51,873 bases of DNA. It comes from Methylobacterium sp. Its GTDB lineage: Bacteria; Pseudomonadota; Alphaproteobacteria; Rhizobiales; Beijerinckiaceae. Of this stretch, positions 24,747 through 34,360 are shown in pieces (the first letter of the stretch is position 1; each line of letters begins with the position of its first letter). Below the pieces are notes generated by a model that did no database searches, was not told where the DNA came from, and saw only the letters and a program-made list of their open reading frames with translations. The position numbers and the translations under genes were made by a program. The stretch lies in assembly GCF_028290105.1 (NCBI RefSeq), contig NZ_JAQGKL010000016.1, positions 1-51,873 of the forward strand. Reading direction: 5' to 3'.

Positions 24747-26067
24747 TCAGGCGGGCGGAGAAACACGGGCGACGAGACGCGGGCATACGGGCATCGACGC
24801 GCCGGACCCGGCCACGTATGGCGAAGCTCCGACGACAGCCTCGCCCGCGGCTTTCGCGTGGGATGGGCGCCGAACAAGGACAGCGGACCTGAAGGCCGAG
24901 TTTTCGACGACCCGCCTCATCGTGATCCTGGCTTTCGCGGGCTTTGCCAGCACCTTCGCGGGTCGCTCCATCGAGCCGCTCGTCGGCGTGCTGGCGCGCG
25001 ACCTGCACAGCGATCCGCACACGGTGGCGCTGCTCTCCACCGCCTTCGCCCTGCCCTACGCGCTGATCCAGCCGATCCTCGGTCCCATCGGCGACGCGCT
25101 GGGCAAGGAGCGGGTCATCGCGACCTGTCTCGCCATCCTCACCCTGGCGCTCGCCTGCTGCGCCCTGACGACCGACCTCGACACCCTGTTCGGTCTGCGC
25201 ATGGTGGCGGGGGGCAGTGCCGGGGGCGTTGTTCCCCTGGCGCTGGCGCTGATGGGCGACCGCATCCCGATCGAGCGCCGGCAGGTGGCCATCGGCCGCT
25301 TCCTCGTGGCGGTGATCCTCGGGCAGCTCTCGGGCTCGACCTTCGCCGGCCTCATCGAGGGGGCGATCGGCTGGGCCGGGGTGTTCGCCATCACGGCGGC
25401 GGTGGCCGCACTCGGCTGCGCCGCCGCCCTCCTGGGGTTCGACCGCAGCGCCGGTGCGCCCCCGAGACGCCCCGAGTTCCGCCTCGCGGTGACGCGCTAC
25501 CGCGGCATCATCGCCAATCCGCGCGCCCGGATCCTGTTCGGGGCCGTGTTCATCGAGGCGATCGCGGTGTTCGGGATCTTCCCGCACCTCGCGCCCCTGA
25601 TCGAGGCGCGCGGCGAGGGCGGCGCCCGCGAGGCGGGCCTGGCGCTGGCGGGTTTCGCCGCCGGGGGGTTGCTCTACGCGTTCTCCGTCAGCCTGCTGCT
25701 GCGCTTCCTCGGGATGTCGCGGATGCTCATCGGCGGCGGGCTCATCTGCGCGGGCGCCCTCGTCACCATCGGGCTCGCCGGGAGCTGGCAACTGGATTGC
25801 GCCGCCCTGGTCGCCATGGGGCTCGGCTTCTACATGCTCCACAACACCTTCCAGGTTCAGGTCACCGAGGTCGCGCCTACCGCGCGGGCCTCGGCGGTGG
25901 CGCTCCACGCCTTCTCGTTCTTCTGCGGCCAGGCGCTCGGCGTCGCGATCCTCGGCGGCGCGCTCCAGGGCCTCGGGCAGCTGACCGCGCTCTGCCTGTG
26001 CGCGCTCGTGATCGCCGGGCTCGGCATCGTCACAGCGCGGCGTCTCGCCACGACCCCGTCGCGGTGA
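24709..26067 (+). CDS. MFS transporter
   Basis: Twelve membrane helices are visible, with the MFS loop motif between helices 2 and 3 (GPIGDALGKERVI). It resembles drug or metabolite efflux permeases. The start is uncertain. ATG 24709 is the only ordinary start upstream of helix 1 but gives a 60-residue low-complexity extension and overlaps the previous gene by 38 bases. CTG 24889, with AAGGA 8 bases upstream, would give a normal N-terminus (KAEFSTTRLIVILAF) and 392 residues. The position suggests transport of the substrate or product of the neighbouring exported enzymes. Confidence 0.88.
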   Translation: MPGTWPGRACRPDQAGGETRATRRGHTGIDAPDPATYGEAPTTASPAAFAWDGRRTRTADLKAEFSTTRLIVILAFAGFASTFAGRSIEPLVGVLARDLHSDPHTVALLSTAFALPYALIQPILGPIGDALGKERVIATCLAILTLALACCALTTDLDTLFGLRMVAGGSAGGVVPLALALMGDRIPIERRQVAIGRFLVAVILGQLSGSTFAGLIEGAIGWAGVFAITAAVAALGCAAALLGFDRSAGAPPRRPEFRLAVTRYRGIIANPRARILFGAVFIEAIAVFGIFPHLAPLIEARGEGGAREAGLALAGFAAGGLLYAFSVSLLLRFLGMSRMLIGGGLICAGALVTIGLAGSWQLDCAALVAMGLGFYMLHNTFQVQVTEVAPTARASAVALHAFSFFCGQALGVAILGGALQGLGQLTALCLCALVIAGLGIVTARRLATTPSR

Positions 26068-26069
26068 CG

Positions 26070-26130
26070 GACCGGGAGCCCAAGTTCGACCGGGAACCCA
26101 AGATCGACCAGGGCCGCGACTCGGCCCTGG
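26070..26130 (+). repeat. tandem 18-bp repeat followed by a hairpin
   Basis: An 18-bp unit beginning GACCGGGA occurs at 26070-26087 and 26088-26105 with two differences. CCAGGGCCG (26108-26116) then pairs with CGGCCCTGG (26122-26130) around a five-base loop. It fills the gap after the MFS gene. No T-run follows, so termination is uncertain. Confidence 0.65.
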
Positions 26131-26174
26131 TGTCCGCAAATGGCCGGAACGGCCGAAACCGGGAGGAGACCCTC

Positions 26175-27176
26175 ATGACCGATTCGACACGACGGACGAT
26201 CCTGGCCGGGACGCTGGCGGCCTCTACCCTTGCCGGCACGCGTGCGGGCGCGGAGGCCGGTGCGGCCCCGGATGCGACGCGGACCCCCGCCCAGGCACCC
26301 GGATATTATCGCTACCGGGTCGGCGAGGCGCGCGTCACCGCCGTGACGGACGGCGCCAACACCTTCCCGCTGCCCGAACGCTTCGTGCTCAACGCGGACC
26401 GCGCCGCCGTCTCGGCGGCCCTCGTCGCGGATTTTCGCGATGGGGCGAGCCTCACGGTGCCTTTCACGCCCCTGGTGATCGAGACCGGCGGCCGACGCAT
26501 CGTGATCGACACGGGCAACGGCGAGGCCGCCTTCCAGGCGAGCCAGCGGGCGGTGGGGCAGTTCCACGCCAACCTGCGGATGGCGGGCTTCGACCGGGCG
26601 GCCATCGACACGGTGGTGATCTCGCACTTCCACGGCGACCACGTGAACGGCCTGCTGACAGCGGATGGCCAGCCCGCGTTCCCGAATGCCGAGATCCTCG
26701 TGCCGGAGCCTGAATGGGCCTACTGGATGGATGACGGCGCGATGAGCCGGGCACCGGCCGGCCGCCTGCAGGACGGTTTCCGCAACGCCCGCCGGGTGTT
26801 CGACGCGCTGGCGCGCAAGGTGACGCCCTATGCCTGGGACCGGGAGATCCTGCCGGGCCTCACCGCGCTCGGCGCGCCCGGGCATACGCCGGGGCACACC
26901 GCGTTCCTGCTCGCCTCGGGCAGCGAAAGCCTCTTCGTGCAATCCGACGTCACCAACGTGCCGGTGCTCTTCGCCCGCAATCCGGGCTGGCACGTGATGT
27001 ACGACCAGGACCCGGCCATGGCGGAGGCCACGCGGCGCCGGATCTACGACCGGATCGCCACCGAGCGCACCCTCCTCCAGGGTTTCCACTATCCCTTCCC
27101 GGCGGTCGGCCACCTGGAGAAGACGGCGCAGGGCTACCGCGAGGTGCTGGTGCCCTGGAACCCGGTTCTGCGCTGA
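26175..27176 (+). CDS. exported metallo-beta-lactamase-fold hydrolase
   Basis: This encodes 333 residues with GGGAGGAG upstream. It has a twin-arginine leader (STRRTILAGTLAAS). The metal site HxHxDH is intact (H151, H153, D155, H156 in SHFHGDHVNG), with a further histidine in GAPGHTPGH. The layout matches the AHL-lactonase/MBL-hydrolase group. A binuclear zinc hydrolase acting outside the cytoplasm is inferred. It lies between a transporter and a sorbosone-dehydrogenase-like gene on the same strand. Confidence 0.9.
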   Translation: MTDSTRRTILAGTLAASTLAGTRAGAEAGAAPDATRTPAQAPGYYRYRVGEARVTAVTDGANTFPLPERFVLNADRAAVSAALVADFRDGASLTVPFTPLVIETGGRRIVIDTGNGEAAFQASQRAVGQFHANLRMAGFDRAAIDTVVISHFHGDHVNGLLTADGQPAFPNAEILVPEPEWAYWMDDGAMSRAPAGRLQDGFRNARRVFDALARKVTPYAWDREILPGLTALGAPGHTPGHTAFLLASGSESLFVQSDVTNVPVLFARNPGWHVMYDQDPAMAEATRRRIYDRIATERTLLQGFHYPFPAVGHLEKTAQGYREVLVPWNPVLR

Positions 27177-27194
27177 GGCGGACCGGCCCGCCAT

Positions 27195-27230
27195 GTGTCC
27201 CGCGTGGTGTCCTGCGTGGTGTCCCGGCGC
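27195..27230 (+). repeat. three-copy 12-bp tandem repeat
   Basis: GTGTCCCGCGTG (27195-27206), GTGTCCTGCGTG (27207-27218) and GTGTCCCGGCGC (27219-27230) follow directly on each other between two genes. Confidence 0.75.
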
Positions 27231-27308
27231 AGCCGTGGAGCCAAAAGCGGCCTCGGCCCCTTATCCCACGAGGTGGTGCCCGATGGCGCCCAAACCAAAG
27301 TGGGTGTC

Positions 27309-28655
27309 ATGCGGACGCGATCCAAACTCGGCCTGGCGGCCCTGGCCGTCTTCCTCCTTGGCGGTGCCGCCTTCGTGCGCTTCATCGTCTATCCGGAGCG
27401 CGCGACCCTCGAGGCGTCCGCCGGCCAGGGCGCGAGCCCGACGCTGCCGGCGCCCAACCCGACCCTGATGCCGACGGTGAACATCGCCCGCGTCGCCCGC
27501 TGGCAGAACGGCGCCAAGCCGCAGGCGGCGGCCGGGCTGCAGGTCGCGGCCTATGCGGAGGGGTTCGAGCATCCGCGCTGGATGTATCTCCTGCCCAACG
27601 GCGACGTGCTGGTGGCCGAGGCCAACAAGCCGCAGACCGACGATGCCTCCACGGGCATCGCCGACTGGGTGGCCGACAAGGTCAAGAGCCTCGCCGGGGC
27701 CGGGGTGAAGAGCCCCGAGCGCATCGTGCTCCTGCGGGACAAGGACGGCGACGGTGTCGCCGAGGAGCGCCACGTCTTCCTGTCGGGCCTGCACTCGCCC
27801 TTCGGCATGGCGCTGGTCGGCGGGGACCTCTACGTCGCCAATGCCGACGCCTTGGTGAAGGTGCCCTACCAGCCGGGCCAGACCGAGATCGGCGCGACGC
27901 CGGACAAGGTCGTCGACCTGCCGTCGGGCATCAATCACCATTGGACGAAGAACGTGATCGCGAGCCCGGATGGCGCCAAGCTGTTCATCACGGTGGGCTC
28001 GAACAGCAATGTCGGCGAGAACGGCCTCGACAAGGAGACGGGCCGCGCGGCGATCTGGGAATACACGATCGCCACGAAGCAGATGCGCGAATACGCCAGC
28101 GGCCTGCGCAACCCCAACGGACTCGGTTTCGAACCCGTCACCGGCAAGCTCTGGACGGCGGTGAACGAGCGCGACGAGATCGGCAGCGACCTCGTGCCGG
28201 ATTACGTGACCTCCGTGCAGGAGGGCGGCTTCTACGGCTGGCCCTACAGCTACTGGGGCAAGCACGTGGACGAGCGGGTCCAGCCGCAGAAGCCCGATCT
28301 CGTCGCCAGGGCGATCGCCCCCGACTACGCGGTCGGCACCCACACGGCCTCGCTGGGACTCGCCTTCTCGCAGGCGAGCAGCCTGTCGGAGGCCTGGAAG
28401 AGCGGCCTTTTCGTCGCCCAGCACGGCTCCTGGAACCGCAGGCCGAAGAGTGGCTACAAGGTGATCTACGTGCCGTTCCGCGACGGCAAGCCCGCCGGAC
28501 AGCCGGTCGACGCGCTCACCGGCTTCCTCGATGCCGACGAGAAGGCGCAGGGGCGCCCGGTGGGAGTCATCCTCGACAAGACCGGCGCGCTGCTGGTGTC
28601 GGACGATGTCGGCAAGGTGATCTGGCGCGTGAGCGGCGCGAGCCAGACGAACTGA
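27309..28655 (+). CDS. membrane-anchored sorbosone dehydrogenase-like beta-propeller protein
   Basis: This encodes 448 residues. I chose ATG 27309 because a basic stretch and signal-anchor helix follow ([17 protein letters not shown]); the longer frame upstream runs through the tandem repeat. The body is a beta-propeller of the glucose/sorbosone dehydrogenase type, with [33 protein letters not shown] and [16 protein letters not shown]. Family members oxidise aldoses with PQQ, but many paralogues are untested. A related protein is encoded at 39896-41161. Confidence 0.88.
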   Translation: MRTRSKLGLAALAVFLLGGAAFVRFIVYPERATLEASAGQGASPTLPAPNPTLMPTVNIARVARWQNGAKPQAAAGLQVAAYAEGFEHPRWMYLLPNGDVLVAEANKPQTDDASTGIADWVADKVKSLAGAGVKSPERIVLLRDKDGDGVAEERHVFLSGLHSPFGMALVGGDLYVANADALVKVPYQPGQTEIGATPDKVVDLPSGINHHWTKNVIASPDGAKLFITVGSNSNVGENGLDKETGRAAIWEYTIATKQMREYASGLRNPNGLGFEPVTGKLWTAVNERDEIGSDLVPDYVTSVQEGGFYGWPYSYWGKHVDERVQPQKPDLVARAIAPDYAVGTHTASLGLAFSQASSLSEAWKSGLFVAQHGSWNRRPKSGYKVIYVPFRDGKPAGQPVDALTGFLDADEKAQGRPVGVILDKTGALLVSDDVGKVIWRVSGASQTN

Positions 28656-28800
28656 CGGATCCGCTTCCCATTGCGCCGTTCCGGCGCGAGCGAACGAATG
28701 CCGGTGGCGTGCGGTTGACCCGGCATCAGGTCCGCCTCTTTCCCGGCCTCTCGCCCGCCTGTGCCTCGGCGCGCCGCATCATCCAGCAACGAAGGCCTTC

Positions 28801-29796
28801 ATGACCGAGACGAAGACGGATCCCGCGCGCCGCGCCCTCGTCGGCGGCCTGTCCGCCGGAATGGTGGCGGCGTTCACGAGCGCGGGACACGCGCAGGAAC
28901 AGGTGGCGCAGGTGGATCAGGCCCCCAACGCGGCGCATGCCTACCCGAAGCCCCCGTTCGAGAAGCAGCAGCAGGATTGGCCAGGCCTGGCGAGCCGGAT
29001 GGTGCCGCGCCCGGACCATGGCGAGACGAGCTACCGGGGCTCGGGGCGGCTGACCGGCCGCAAGGCCCTGATCACCGGCGGGGATTCGGGAATCGGCCGG
29101 GCCGCCGCCATCGCGTATGCCCGCGAGGGCGCGGACGTGGCCTTCAACTACCTTCCCGCCGAGGAACCCGATGCGGCCGAAGTGGTGGCGCTGATCCGTC
29201 AGGCGGGCCGGAAAGCCGTGCCGCTGCCCGGCGACATCCGCGACGAAGCCTTCTGCCAGCGCCTCGTCGCCGGCGCGGCCTCGGCCCTCGGGGGGCTCGA
29301 CATCCTCGTCAACAACGCCGTCTACCAGAAGTCGCAGGCCTCGATCCTCGATCTCACCACCGAGCAGTTCGACCAGACCTTCAAGACGAACGTCTACGCG
29401 ATGTTCTGGATCACCAAGGCGGCGCTGGCGCATCTCGGCCCCGGGGCGGCGATCATCAACACCGCGTCGGTCAACGCCTACGAACCCTCCGAGAATCTGC
29501 TCGACTATGCCGCCACCAAGGCGGCGATCGTGAACGTCTCCAAGGGCCTCGCCAAGCAACTGGCCGCGAGCGGCATCCGGGTGAACGCGGTCGCCCCGGG
29601 GCCGTTCTGGACGCCGCTGCAGGTCTGCGGCGGTCAGCCGCCGGAGAAGCTGCCCAGCTTCGGCAAGGACACGCCGATGGGCCGGCCCGGCCAGCCGGCC
29701 GAACTGGCGGGGATCTACGTGCTGCTCGCCTCCAACGAGGCGAGCTACTCGACCGGCCAGGTCTTCGGAGCGGTCGGCGGACGCGGCGGCCCCTGA
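28801..29796 (+). CDS. SDR-family oxidoreductase with twin-arginine leader (YghA-like)
   Basis: This encodes 331 residues. The leader ([18 protein letters not shown], then GHAQ) is twin-arginine type. After a Pro/Gln-rich linker, the Rossmann domain has TGGDSGIG (92-99), the catalytic S223, and Y236 with K240 (DYAATK). The NNAG motif reads NNAV. The length and linker match YghA-like reductases. A soluble NAD(P)-dependent enzyme with an export signal is unusual, because the cofactor is cytoplasmic; Tat export of a pre-loaded enzyme would solve this. Confidence 0.88.
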   Translation: MTETKTDPARRALVGGLSAGMVAAFTSAGHAQEQVAQVDQAPNAAHAYPKPPFEKQQQDWPGLASRMVPRPDHGETSYRGSGRLTGRKALITGGDSGIGRAAAIAYAREGADVAFNYLPAEEPDAAEVVALIRQAGRKAVPLPGDIRDEAFCQRLVAGAASALGGLDILVNNAVYQKSQASILDLTTEQFDQTFKTNVYAMFWITKAALAHLGPGAAIINTASVNAYEPSENLLDYAATKAAIVNVSKGLAKQLAASGIRVNAVAPGPFWTPLQVCGGQPPEKLPSFGKDTPMGRPGQPAELAGIYVLLASNEASYSTGQVFGAVGGRGGP

Positions 29797-29838
29797 GGGT
29801 CGGCCACGGACGACACCGTTCCGAACCGAGGAAGCGAC

Positions 29839-30084
29839 ATGACGAACAGAGCTTACGGCGTGCAGGTCACGGTGACACCGCCGGATGCGCCGGACGCGAC
29901 GGTGGTGCCCGTCGTTGTGGTCGCGCGGGACGAACAGGACGCCGCGCTGGTGGCGGCGCAAGCCGCGGGCGTCGGCGCGCAGGCGGAGGCCCTGCGGGAG
30001 CTCACCGCCGAGGAGATCGCGGAGCACGGACTCGATCTCGCGGCACATGGCAGCATGAAAGCGCTGCCCGTGCTGAGGCTCTGA
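29839..30084 (+). CDS. hypothetical small protein
   Basis: This encodes 81 residues with GAGGAAGCGAC upstream. The first half has a beta-strand pattern (YGVQVTVTPPDAP, VVPVVVVARDEQDA), the second is Ala/Glu-rich helix. It is not recognised. It follows the SDR by 42 bases on the same strand. Confidence 0.55.
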   Translation: MTNRAYGVQVTVTPPDAPDATVVPVVVVARDEQDAALVAAQAAGVGAQAEALRELTAEEIAEHGLDLAAHGSMKALPVLRL

Positions 30085-30182
30085 CGGACACGGACGTTCG
30101 GGCCGGTCCGCAGAACATCCGCCGTCGCGCCCGGGTTGGCTGCTGGCCCGGCTCGACCGGGCGCCATGCGCGGAAGACCCGG

Positions 30183-31463
30183 ATGACCTCGAACCCCGCC
30201 ACGCTGCAGCGCCGCGACACGCCCGCCTTGCCGCGCGACCGCGCCTTCGACAGCACCCTGGCCCTGCTCTCCGAGGGCTATGCCTTCATCCCGAACCGAT
30301 GTCGGCGCTACGGTTCCGACCTGTTCGCGACCCGGCTCATGCTGAGTCCCGCCCTCTGCATGTCGGGCGCGGAGGCCGCGCGCCATTTCTACGACGACCA
30401 CCGCTTCACCCGGCGCCACGCCCTGCCACCGAGCTCCTTCGCGCTGATCCAGGACCACGGCAGCGTGATGGTGATGGACGGCGCGGCGCATCGCCGGCGC
30501 AAGGCGATGTTCCTGTCCCTCGTCGGCCCCGAGGCGCTGCGACGCCTGGCCGAGACCACGACGCGTCACTGGCGCGACGCGGTGGCGCGCTGGTCGGGCC
30601 AGGACGCGGTCATCCTCCTCGACGAGGCGCATCTCGTTCTCACGGCCGCGATCTGCGAATGGGTCGGCCTGCCCTTGAGCTCCGAAGAGACTCGCGAGCG
30701 GGCGACCGAATTCGCCGCGATGATCGCCGGCACGGGGGCGATCGGCCCGCGCAACTGGCGCGGCCACCTCCGCCGCGCTCGCACCGAGCGCTGGGCGCGG
30801 CGGGTCATCACGGAGATCCGGGAGGGCCGGCGGGACGCGCCGGAGGGAGCGGCCCGGACGATCGCCGAACATCGCGACGTCGAGGGCCGGCATCTCGACG
30901 TGAAGACCGCCGGGGTCGAGCTCATCAACGTCCTACGCCCGACCGTCGCCAATGCCCGCTACGTCGTGTTCTGCGCCATGGCGCTGCGGGACAACCCCGC
31001 CTGCCGGGAAGCCCTGACGGGTGGCGATCCGGCCGAGCTCACGCGCTTCACCCTCGAGGTGCGCCGGGCCTACCCGTTCATCCCCTTCATCGCCGGGCGT
31101 GTGCGGGAACCCTTCACCTGGCGCGGGCACGATTTCCGGATGGGCGCCTGGGTGCTGATGGACCTCTACGGCACCAACCACGATCCCCGCGTCTGGCGCG
31201 ACCCCGACCGGTTCGACCCGGAGCGTTTCCGGGACACGCATCCCGATCCCTTCACCCTAGTGTCCCATGGTGGCGGCTCGGCCGAGAACGGCCATCGCTG
31301 CCCGGGCGAAGGCATCAGCCAGATCCTGATCGAAACCCTCGCGGACCAGCTCGCCAACGGCATGACCTACACGGTCCCGCCCCAGGATCTGACCCTCGAC
31401 CTCGCCTACATCCCGGCCCGGCCCCGCAGCGGGTTCGTCCTGCGCGCCGTGCAGGCGGCCTAG
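30183..31463 (+). CDS. CYP152-family cytochrome P450 (fatty acid peroxygenase type)
   Basis: This encodes 426 residues. The heme-thiolate cysteine is C373 (GHRCPGEG). The distal helix carries R252-P253 (LRPTVANAR), the Arg-Pro signature of CYP152 peroxygenases, in place of the Thr-containing oxygen-activation motif of ordinary P450s. The arginine binds the fatty acid carboxylate, so H2O2 can serve as oxidant without a reductase partner. No ferredoxin or reductase gene is nearby, which fits. The chain position attacked cannot be read from sequence. Confidence 0.93.
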   Translation: MTSNPATLQRRDTPALPRDRAFDSTLALLSEGYAFIPNRCRRYGSDLFATRLMLSPALCMSGAEAARHFYDDHRFTRRHALPPSSFALIQDHGSVMVMDGAAHRRRKAMFLSLVGPEALRRLAETTTRHWRDAVARWSGQDAVILLDEAHLVLTAAICEWVGLPLSSEETRERATEFAAMIAGTGAIGPRNWRGHLRRARTERWARRVITEIREGRRDAPEGAARTIAEHRDVEGRHLDVKTAGVELINVLRPTVANARYVVFCAMALRDNPACREALTGGDPAELTRFTLEVRRAYPFIPFIAGRVREPFTWRGHDFRMGAWVLMDLYGTNHDPRVWRDPDRFDPERFRDTHPDPFTLVSHGGGSAENGHRCPGEGISQILIETLADQLANGMTYTVPPQDLTLDLAYIPARPRSGFVLRAVQAA

Positions 31464-31587
31464 GAGCAACGCGACAGGGGCCTCGCAGTCTGGGCCGCGA
31501 CCTCTCCGAAGCCGGCGCCCGGTCGACCGCCTCGGCGGAGGTGTGCGATGACGGAGAACCCGCGCGCTCCGCCCCACCCGGATTCCC

Positions 31588-32112
31588 ATGCTCCTCTATC
31601 ACCCCATCCTGGTTCCGACCCTGGTGGAGGCCTGGGTGCTCGATCGGCTCGCGGTGGAACCGACGGCGGACCGCGACCGCCCGAGCCTGCGCTTCTTCCG
31701 GGACTACGCCGTGGCGCGCGTGACCGCCGAGGCGATGCAGGACCTCTGGGACCGGGGCGCCGGTGCCGGAATGGCGCGGGATGGCGTTCAGGGCGCCGTC
31801 CTCGCCTTCGATCGCGCGACCCTCTCGTCGGCCACCCCGCTCGTCTCCGTGCGGGAGACGCGGGACGACCTGCGCGAGGACGAGACGGAGCTGCGCGCGC
31901 GCTCCGACCTCGTCCGTTTCCGGGCCCGGATCAGGACGATCCATCTCGACGACGAGGACATCGACGCCTGGCTGGCGGCCTACGCCGGGGGACACCCGGA
32001 CGACGACGGAACCGGACGCTGGACCGAGGCCGTGCGCGGGGCCCTGGAGGATCTCTATCGCGATCCGAGGCGCATCCCGGCCGATCCGGTGGCCCCGACG
32101 CGAGGGCGATAG
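31588..32112 (+). CDS. hypothetical protein
   Basis: This encodes 174 residues beginning MLLYHPILVPTLVEAWVLDRL. It is acidic in the second half (REDETELRARSD, LDDEDIDAWLAAYAGG) with no export signal or membrane helix. Third-position GC is high, as expected for a real gene here. I do not recognise the family. It follows the P450 by 124 bases. Confidence 0.55.
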   Translation: MLLYHPILVPTLVEAWVLDRLAVEPTADRDRPSLRFFRDYAVARVTAEAMQDLWDRGAGAGMARDGVQGAVLAFDRATLSSATPLVSVRETRDDLREDETELRARSDLVRFRARIRTIHLDDEDIDAWLAAYAGGHPDDDGTGRWTEAVRGALEDLYRDPRRIPADPVAPTRGR

Positions 32113-32177
32113 GACGGCGCTTGGCGCGCCGGGATGCGTTCACGCACAGGCCGAGCGTGTCCGCCCGTTGTCGGCGT

Positions 32178-32390
32178 TCAGTGCGTGCGGGCCGGTTTGC
32201 GTTCGACCTTGCAGCGCACTTCCGTCGCTCCGCCTTCCGGCACTTGCGTGTCCACCGTACTCAGGATGTCCATCGCGCGCCGCGCGCATCCCTGCACGCC
32301 GCCGGCCCCCGTGAACTGCGTCTCCACGCTCCTGGGCTGTTCGCCCGGCAGGCTGACGATCACGAGAAGGGTGATGACGAGGGAATCCAT
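32178..32390 (-). CDS. small exported protein of unknown function
   Basis: This encodes 70 residues from ATG 32390 (ATG 32432 is an alternative). The N-terminus is hydrophobic (SLVITLLVIVSLPG) like a signal peptide. The mature part has two cysteines (GCARRAMD, VRCKVERK), enough for one disulfide. The family is not recognised. It stands alone on the minus strand between two plus-strand genes. Confidence 0.5.
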   Translation of the reverse strand: MDSLVITLLVIVSLPGEQPRSVETQFTGAGGVQGCARRAMDILSTVDTQVPEGGATEVRCKVERKPARTH

Positions 32391-32717
32391 CCGGGCCGGC
32401 TTTCTGAACGCAATCCCGGATGGAACCCGCACGCCCCTGCCAATGTCAATTGCAGTGCGCTCCGCTCCGCGCCTGACTGATCCTCGCAGGGTCGGCCGTT
32501 GGACGGGTGGGGTCTTCGGCTTGCCGCATCTTTGCGCTATCTCGCCCGCATGGCAGCAAAGTCCACGACCGGCAGATCCCCTGCGTCAGCGGCGTCCTCC
32601 CATGACAGCGGCGTCATGGCAGTGAGGGCCGCGATGCCCCGCGCGTCATCGCGCCCGCTCCGGCCAATCTGCCGTTCCCAGGCTCCGACACCCGATTCTG
32701 ATCGGGACCGGTGAGCG

Positions 32718-33431
32718 ATGCCGGAGCGGCAGCCCTTCACGCGCGGACTGCGCCGGGCCTTTCGGGACCTCGTCGCCCCCGCGAGGCCGGGGGACGGGCC
32801 GGTCAACCACATCTCCCTCGGCACCCATTGCCACATGGCGCATGTGCTGAAGACCGAGGGCCTGCGGACGTGGTCGGGGCCCTTCGACTGGATCTTCTCG
32901 ACCCCCGGCATGGTGCGCGATTGTCTCGTGGACGATTTCGCGTCGCTGCTTCGGCGCGCGGATCTCGAGACCATCCCCATCTCGGAACGGCCCGACCCCT
33001 CGCTCGGGCGCTGTCGCCACAGGGTCTTCAGGGAGCGCTACGGGCTGCCCTGCGTGTTCAACCACCATGATCCGGCGTCCAGCGACGCCGATTACGCGTT
33101 TCTCGAGGCGGGCGTTCGCAGGTTCCGAACTGCGGTCGACGATCCAGCCGCCCGCAATCACCTCTGGCTCATGACGGAACAGGCGCTGGACCCCGATATC
33201 GTCCGGGACATGGCCGAAACTCTCGCCACACGGAAGAGCCGCAACACCCTCATCGTCATCGGTGTTCACCCGGGTCGGTCCGAGGCCCGCGAAGCCGGGC
33301 GCGTCGACGGTCCTGGCTCGCGCTGGCTGACCGTCGAGGTCGCCGCCGCGTCGAAGGGTCTGCGCTTCGGATCGCGCGAGGACGATCGGTTCCTGTCGAG
33401 CCTCGTCACCCGCGAAGCCGCGGAGATCTGA
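32718..33431 (+). CDS. DUF1796 family putative papain-like cysteine peptidase
   Basis: This encodes 237 residues. The opening ISLGTHCHMAHVLKTEGLRTWSGPFDWIFS is the hallmark of DUF1796 (quoted here in parts: SLGTHCHMAH, then SGPFDWIFS). The family is predicted to be papain-like from the conserved Cys and a later His; C38 is the likely nucleophile. Members often sit near polysaccharide or glycosyltransferase genes. Here a polysaccharide operon begins about 0.9 kb downstream, past an AT-rich gap. Confidence 0.8.
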   Translation: MPERQPFTRGLRRAFRDLVAPARPGDGPVNHISLGTHCHMAHVLKTEGLRTWSGPFDWIFSTPGMVRDCLVDDFASLLRRADLETIPISERPDPSLGRCRHRVFRERYGLPCVFNHHDPASSDADYAFLEAGVRRFRTAVDDPAARNHLWLMTEQALDPDIVRDMAETLATRKSRNTLIVIGVHPGRSEAREAGRVDGPGSRWLTVEVAAASKGLRFGSREDDRFLSSLVTREAAEI

Positions 33432-34360
33432 GGCCGGGCACGGAAACCCGCGAGGTTTACGATCCTGTCCGCGTTGGCAGGCTCTCGGGGCCGCAAGCGG
33501 CCTGACCACCGTCGATGTCCCCGACCCGTGCGAGCCCCGGTGAGGTGTCCCGGCCGGATCGTGTGTCGTCGCGACACTCGACGCTGTGCTGCACTGCACG
33601 CGTTGCGGCATGGAATGGGACGGCCCGGCACCACCGATACGCTGGCCAGGCCCGCGGCTCGGTGCGAGAGCCACCGCCAGTCGGGCATTCAGCTGCCACC
33701 TTCAACAAACCCAAACAATTCGCTTTTCTTTCATGCTCCTAGCGAATGGGTCAGCGTTCCACGACTTCTGGTAAATCCATCCGATCTACGGCTAAGATGC
33801 CGCGCTCACGGACAATTTATCTTTTTTATACGCCGAGAATTTTCGATTTATTTACGGAACGGTTTTTGCTGCGTTGCGATTGAGTGTGCTGGTGCCATCA
33901 GGATGCTGATCAGGAACATGGCAACGTGAAGCTAAGTCAAAGCGATTGAGATTTATAATACAAATCTTCGAGCGCTTCCGACGATCAGTTCACGAATTTT
34001 CCTTCAGTATAACGATATATATCTATAGATATTCAGGTTGCGCGCCTCAAACGAGCGACAATAAGGCCGTAATTCCATGAATTCACATTGAAACTCGGAT
34101 TCCAGCAAAATAACGTCTTTTGTTTATGAAAATTCAAGAGTTGCCAAACTGTTAACGCAAGTCTAGCGTGACCATCGACCCGGGCGAGCTCACGTCAAGC
34201 AACGTTCAGGCACAAGCTTTCAGCATGGATCGATCCCCGCTTGCATCGCAACGGTGCGCGCTGGACCGGCTTGGCCCAAGGCAACGCTTCAACTGATCTT
34301 AAGACGACCCGCAGGCTCGACCTGCCCGTCGATGATGTGTCATTCATCCTGGAGAGTCCC
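33432..34360. other. long non-coding region with an AT-rich core
   Basis: These 929 bases carry no convincing gene. From about 33690 to 34230 the DNA is strikingly AT-rich for this genome, with runs such as TTTATCTTTTTTATA, GATTTATAATAC and GATATATATC. ATATCTATAGATAT at 34019-34032 is a perfect 14-bp palindrome. The region lies directly upstream of the polysaccharide operon. AT-rich leaders of this kind are bound by MucR/Ros-type or H-NS-like silencers in alphaproteobacteria; binding here is inference. Transferred DNA is an alternative explanation. Confidence 0.7.

Noticed and set aside
28761..30180. Long plus-strand frame leading into the P450
   Set aside because: The part before 30183 is out of frame with the SDR and small gene that occupy the same DNA; only the P450 part is real.
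33474..33929. 151-codon plus-strand frame entering the AT-rich region
   Set aside because: The first half is Arg/Pro shadow sequence and the second half crosses AT-rich DNA with no coding character or start signal.
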